Shown here piece after piece: positions 7,218-8,138 of a DNA stretch of 8,138 bases. Each line of letters begins with the position of its first letter. Within the stretch, counting starts at the first letter, position 1. Source of the DNA: Candidatus Omnitrophota bacterium. Lineage in GTDB: Bacteria > Omnitrophota > Gorgyraeia > JAGLLT01. Made by a program: the position numbers and the translations under genes. Where the stretch lies: assembly GCA_030630095.1 (NCBI GenBank), contig DAOVNW010000036.1, forward strand, positions 1-8,138, written 5' to 3'. The notes beneath the pieces were generated by a model that did no database searches, was not told the DNA's origin, and saw only the letters and a list, made by a program, of their open reading frames with translations.

Positions 7218-7229
7218 CCGGCGGGCCGG
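7218..7229 (-). repeat. GC-rich inverted repeat directly after the acpP stop
   Basis: Immediately after the acpP TAA the minus strand reads CCGGC-CC-GCCGG, which would fold as a 4-bp stem with a 4-base loop or a 5-bp stem with a tight loop. There is no following U-tract and fabF begins only 25 bases later, so it is not a terminator. It may pause ribosomes or protect the acpP 3' end from exonucleases. Because it is short, this is tentative. Confidence 0.35.
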
Positions 7230-7463
7230 TTACTTCTTCGCGTTTTCTATATATTTTATAGCCAAATTCACGGTAGTCATTTTTTCCGCTTCTTCATCCG
7301 GAATTTCTATTCCAAACTCATCCTCTAAAGCCATCACTAACTCTACCGTATCCAGAGAGTCCGCTCCCAGATCATCAATGAATGATGACGTGGGCGCTAT
7401 CTCTTCCTTTTTAACACCCAACTGCTCAGCAATTATCGATTTAATCTTTTCCTCTGTCGACAT
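7230..7463 (-). CDS. acpP: Acyl carrier protein
   Basis: AcpP is the small acidic carrier that holds growing acyl chains on a phosphopantetheine arm and presents them to FabG, FabF and other lipid enzymes in the cytoplasm. The 77-residue length is typical. The attachment motif GADSLD (33-38) places the modified serine at Ser36, followed by the recognition helix (TVELVMALEDEFGIEIPDEE, 39-58), which is rich in Asp and Glu as expected for docking on basic patches of partner enzymes. The holo form requires an ACP synthase not encoded here. ATG at 7463 has AGGAG (7474-7470) six bases upstream. Its position between fabG and fabF marks it as the fatty acid synthesis ACP rather than a polyketide or peptide-synthetase carrier. 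The 93-base leader between fabG and this gene is unusually rich in inverted repeats. Confidence 0.97.
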   Translation of the reverse strand: MSTEEKIKSIIAEQLGVKKEEIAPTSSFIDDLGADSLDTVELVMALEDEFGIEIPDEEAEKMTTVNLAIKYIENAKK

Positions 7464-7486
7464 TTTTTTCTCCTTTTAATGAAGGC

Positions 7487-7556
7487 ATCCCGAAGTTTCG
7501 GGATAAACCCGAATTAATTCCGCCGAGAGTCGCAAAGACGGAACTTCCTTTATCCC
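7487..7556 (-). promoter_or_regulatory. Candidate structured RNA leader or intergenic repeat upstream of acpP
   Basis: The fabG-acpP gap contains several overlapping complementary segments. (1) A perfect hairpin ATCCCGA-AACT-TCGGGAT (7504-7487 on the minus strand). (2) TTCGGG-TTTAT-CCCGAA (7513-7497). (3) A long-range 8-bp pair, GGGATAAA (7556-7549) with TTTATCCC (7507-7500). (4) TTCCG (7543-7539) with CGGAA (7522-7518), nested inside pair 3. Pairings 1, 2 and 3 share the TTTATCCCGAA stretch and so exclude one another, as in an attenuator or leader switch. No U-tract follows hairpin 1. The acpP ribosome binding site lies 12 bases beyond it. It does not match any riboswitch I recognise. It could equally be a dispersed intergenic palindromic repeat or a processing and stability element. 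Confidence 0.45.
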
Positions 7557-8138
7557 CTACATCAACATCCCGCCGTCCACCTGAATTACCTGTCCTGTGA
7601 TATATTTAGACTGGGGTGATGATAAAAAAAGCGCCAAATCCGCTATATCCGCTGCTTCCCCAAACCTTCTAAGGGGTATCATCTTTAGCATTGCTTCCTT
7701 AACTTCTTCAGGCAGACGTTCTGTCATTTTAGTAATAATGTATCCCGGAGCTATAGCGTTAACCCTTATTCCTTTTGAGCCCAGCTCTTTGGCAACGGAC
7801 TTTGTCAAACCTATTAATCCGGCCTTTGAAGCTGAATAATTTGACTGCCCGGCGTTACCCATAATTCCTATAATAGAAGCCATATTAATAATGACCCCCT
7901 CTTTCTGCCTGAGCATCGGGCGCGTTACCGCCTTAATAAAATTAAATGCTCCTTTTAGATTAATGGCCAGCACGTTATCCCACTCAACCTCACTCATGCG
8001 AAGAAGCAGTTTGTCACGGGTAATCCCGGCATTATTGATAAGTATATCTATCTTTTTGAATTTGTCAAGCGTCTTATTGATTAAATCTTGAACCCCCTGA
8101 TAGTCTATTACATTAATTGTTGAAGGCATAATTTTCAC
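7557..8138 (-). CDS. fabG: 3-oxoacyl-ACP reductase, C-terminal 193 residues (5' end outside window)
   Basis: FabG reduces beta-ketoacyl-ACP to beta-hydroxyacyl-ACP with NADPH, the first reductive step of each fatty acid elongation round. It is a cytoplasmic short-chain dehydrogenase, usually a tetramer of about 245 residues. Here 193 residues remain. The frame is open at the window edge with GTG, but that is not a credible start, because the N-terminal Rossmann glycine motif (TGxxxGIG) and about 50 residues before it are missing. Visible: NNAGITRD (35-42) and the complete SDR tetrad Asn60, Ser88 (in INMASIIG), Tyr101 and Lys105 (YSASK). All four sit exactly 50 positions before their Escherichia coli FabG counterparts (110, 138, 151, 155). 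The PGYIITKMT loop (131-139) and the C-terminal YITGQVIQVDGGMLM (179-193) are typical of FabG. It lies 93 bases before acpP, the standard fabG-acpP order, which supports a fatty acid synthesis role over other SDR functions. Confidence 0.95.
   Translation of the reverse strand: MKIMPSTINVIDYQGVQDLINKTLDKFKKIDILINNAGITRDKLLLRMSEVEWDNVLAINLKGAFNFIKAVTRPMLRQKEGVIINMASIIGIMGNAGQSNYSASKAGLIGLTKSVAKELGSKGIRVNAIAPGYIITKMTERLPEEVKEAMLKMIPLRRFGEAADIADLALFLSSPQSKYITGQVIQVDGGMLM

Noticed and set aside
7487..7504. Hairpin 7487-7504 as a rho-independent terminator after fabG
   Set aside because: No U-tract follows the stem in the direction of transcription; the next bases are GCCTTCATT and then the acpP ribosome binding site.
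8136..8138. GTG at the window edge as the true start of fabG
   Set aside because: The N-terminal Rossmann strand and TGxxxGIG cofactor motif are absent. Catalytic residues are offset by exactly 50 from Escherichia coli FabG, so the gene continues beyond the window.

Overview
The window is a compact, one-directional block of bacterial chromosome. All seven protein genes lie on the minus strand, so transcription runs from high to low coordinates. In that order they are fabG (5' end cut off by the window edge), acpP, fabF, an acyl-CoA dehydrogenase gene, etfB, etfA and smc (3' end cut off). No mobile element, tRNA, rRNA or CRISPR array is visible, and no gap between genes exceeds about 160 bases. 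Moderate-to-low GC, the tight packing, strong Shine-Dalgarno sites and an ETF alpha subunit with a built-in dicluster ferredoxin domain suggest an anaerobic bacterium. The fab-to-smc order recalls the Firmicutes layout (fab genes, rnc, smc). Parts of the Smc head also remind me of candidate-phylum bacteria such as Omnitrophota. The taxon cannot be settled from this sequence.

Layout. Bases 5955-8138 hold a type II fatty acid synthesis segment: ketoacyl-ACP reductase, acyl carrier protein and ketoacyl-ACP synthase II. The 93-base fabG-acpP gap is rich in overlapping inverted repeats. Bases 2708-5925 hold a redox module: an acyl-CoA dehydrogenase and the two subunits of an electron transfer flavoprotein (ETF). 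EtfA starts with TTG, overlaps etfB by 4 bases, and carries two 4Fe-4S cluster motifs at its N-terminus. Bases 2551-2707 contain a near-consensus sigma70-type promoter (TTGACA, 17-base spacer, TATATT) driving smc. Bases 1-2550 encode the first 850 residues of the chromosome-condensing ATPase Smc.

How the genes may work together. FabG and FabF act on acyl chains carried by AcpP. The dehydrogenase and ETF interconvert enoyl and acyl thioesters and pass electrons through flavin and iron-sulfur centres. Their placement directly behind fabF, 29 bases downstream on the same strand, raises the possibility that this module makes or recycles acyl chains together with the Fab enzymes, perhaps as an unconventional enoyl-thioester reductase. 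This is inference. A conventional degradative or butyryl-CoA-dehydrogenase-like role is equally compatible with the sequence. The redox module occupies the place where rnc is commonly found between fab genes and smc in Firmicutes.
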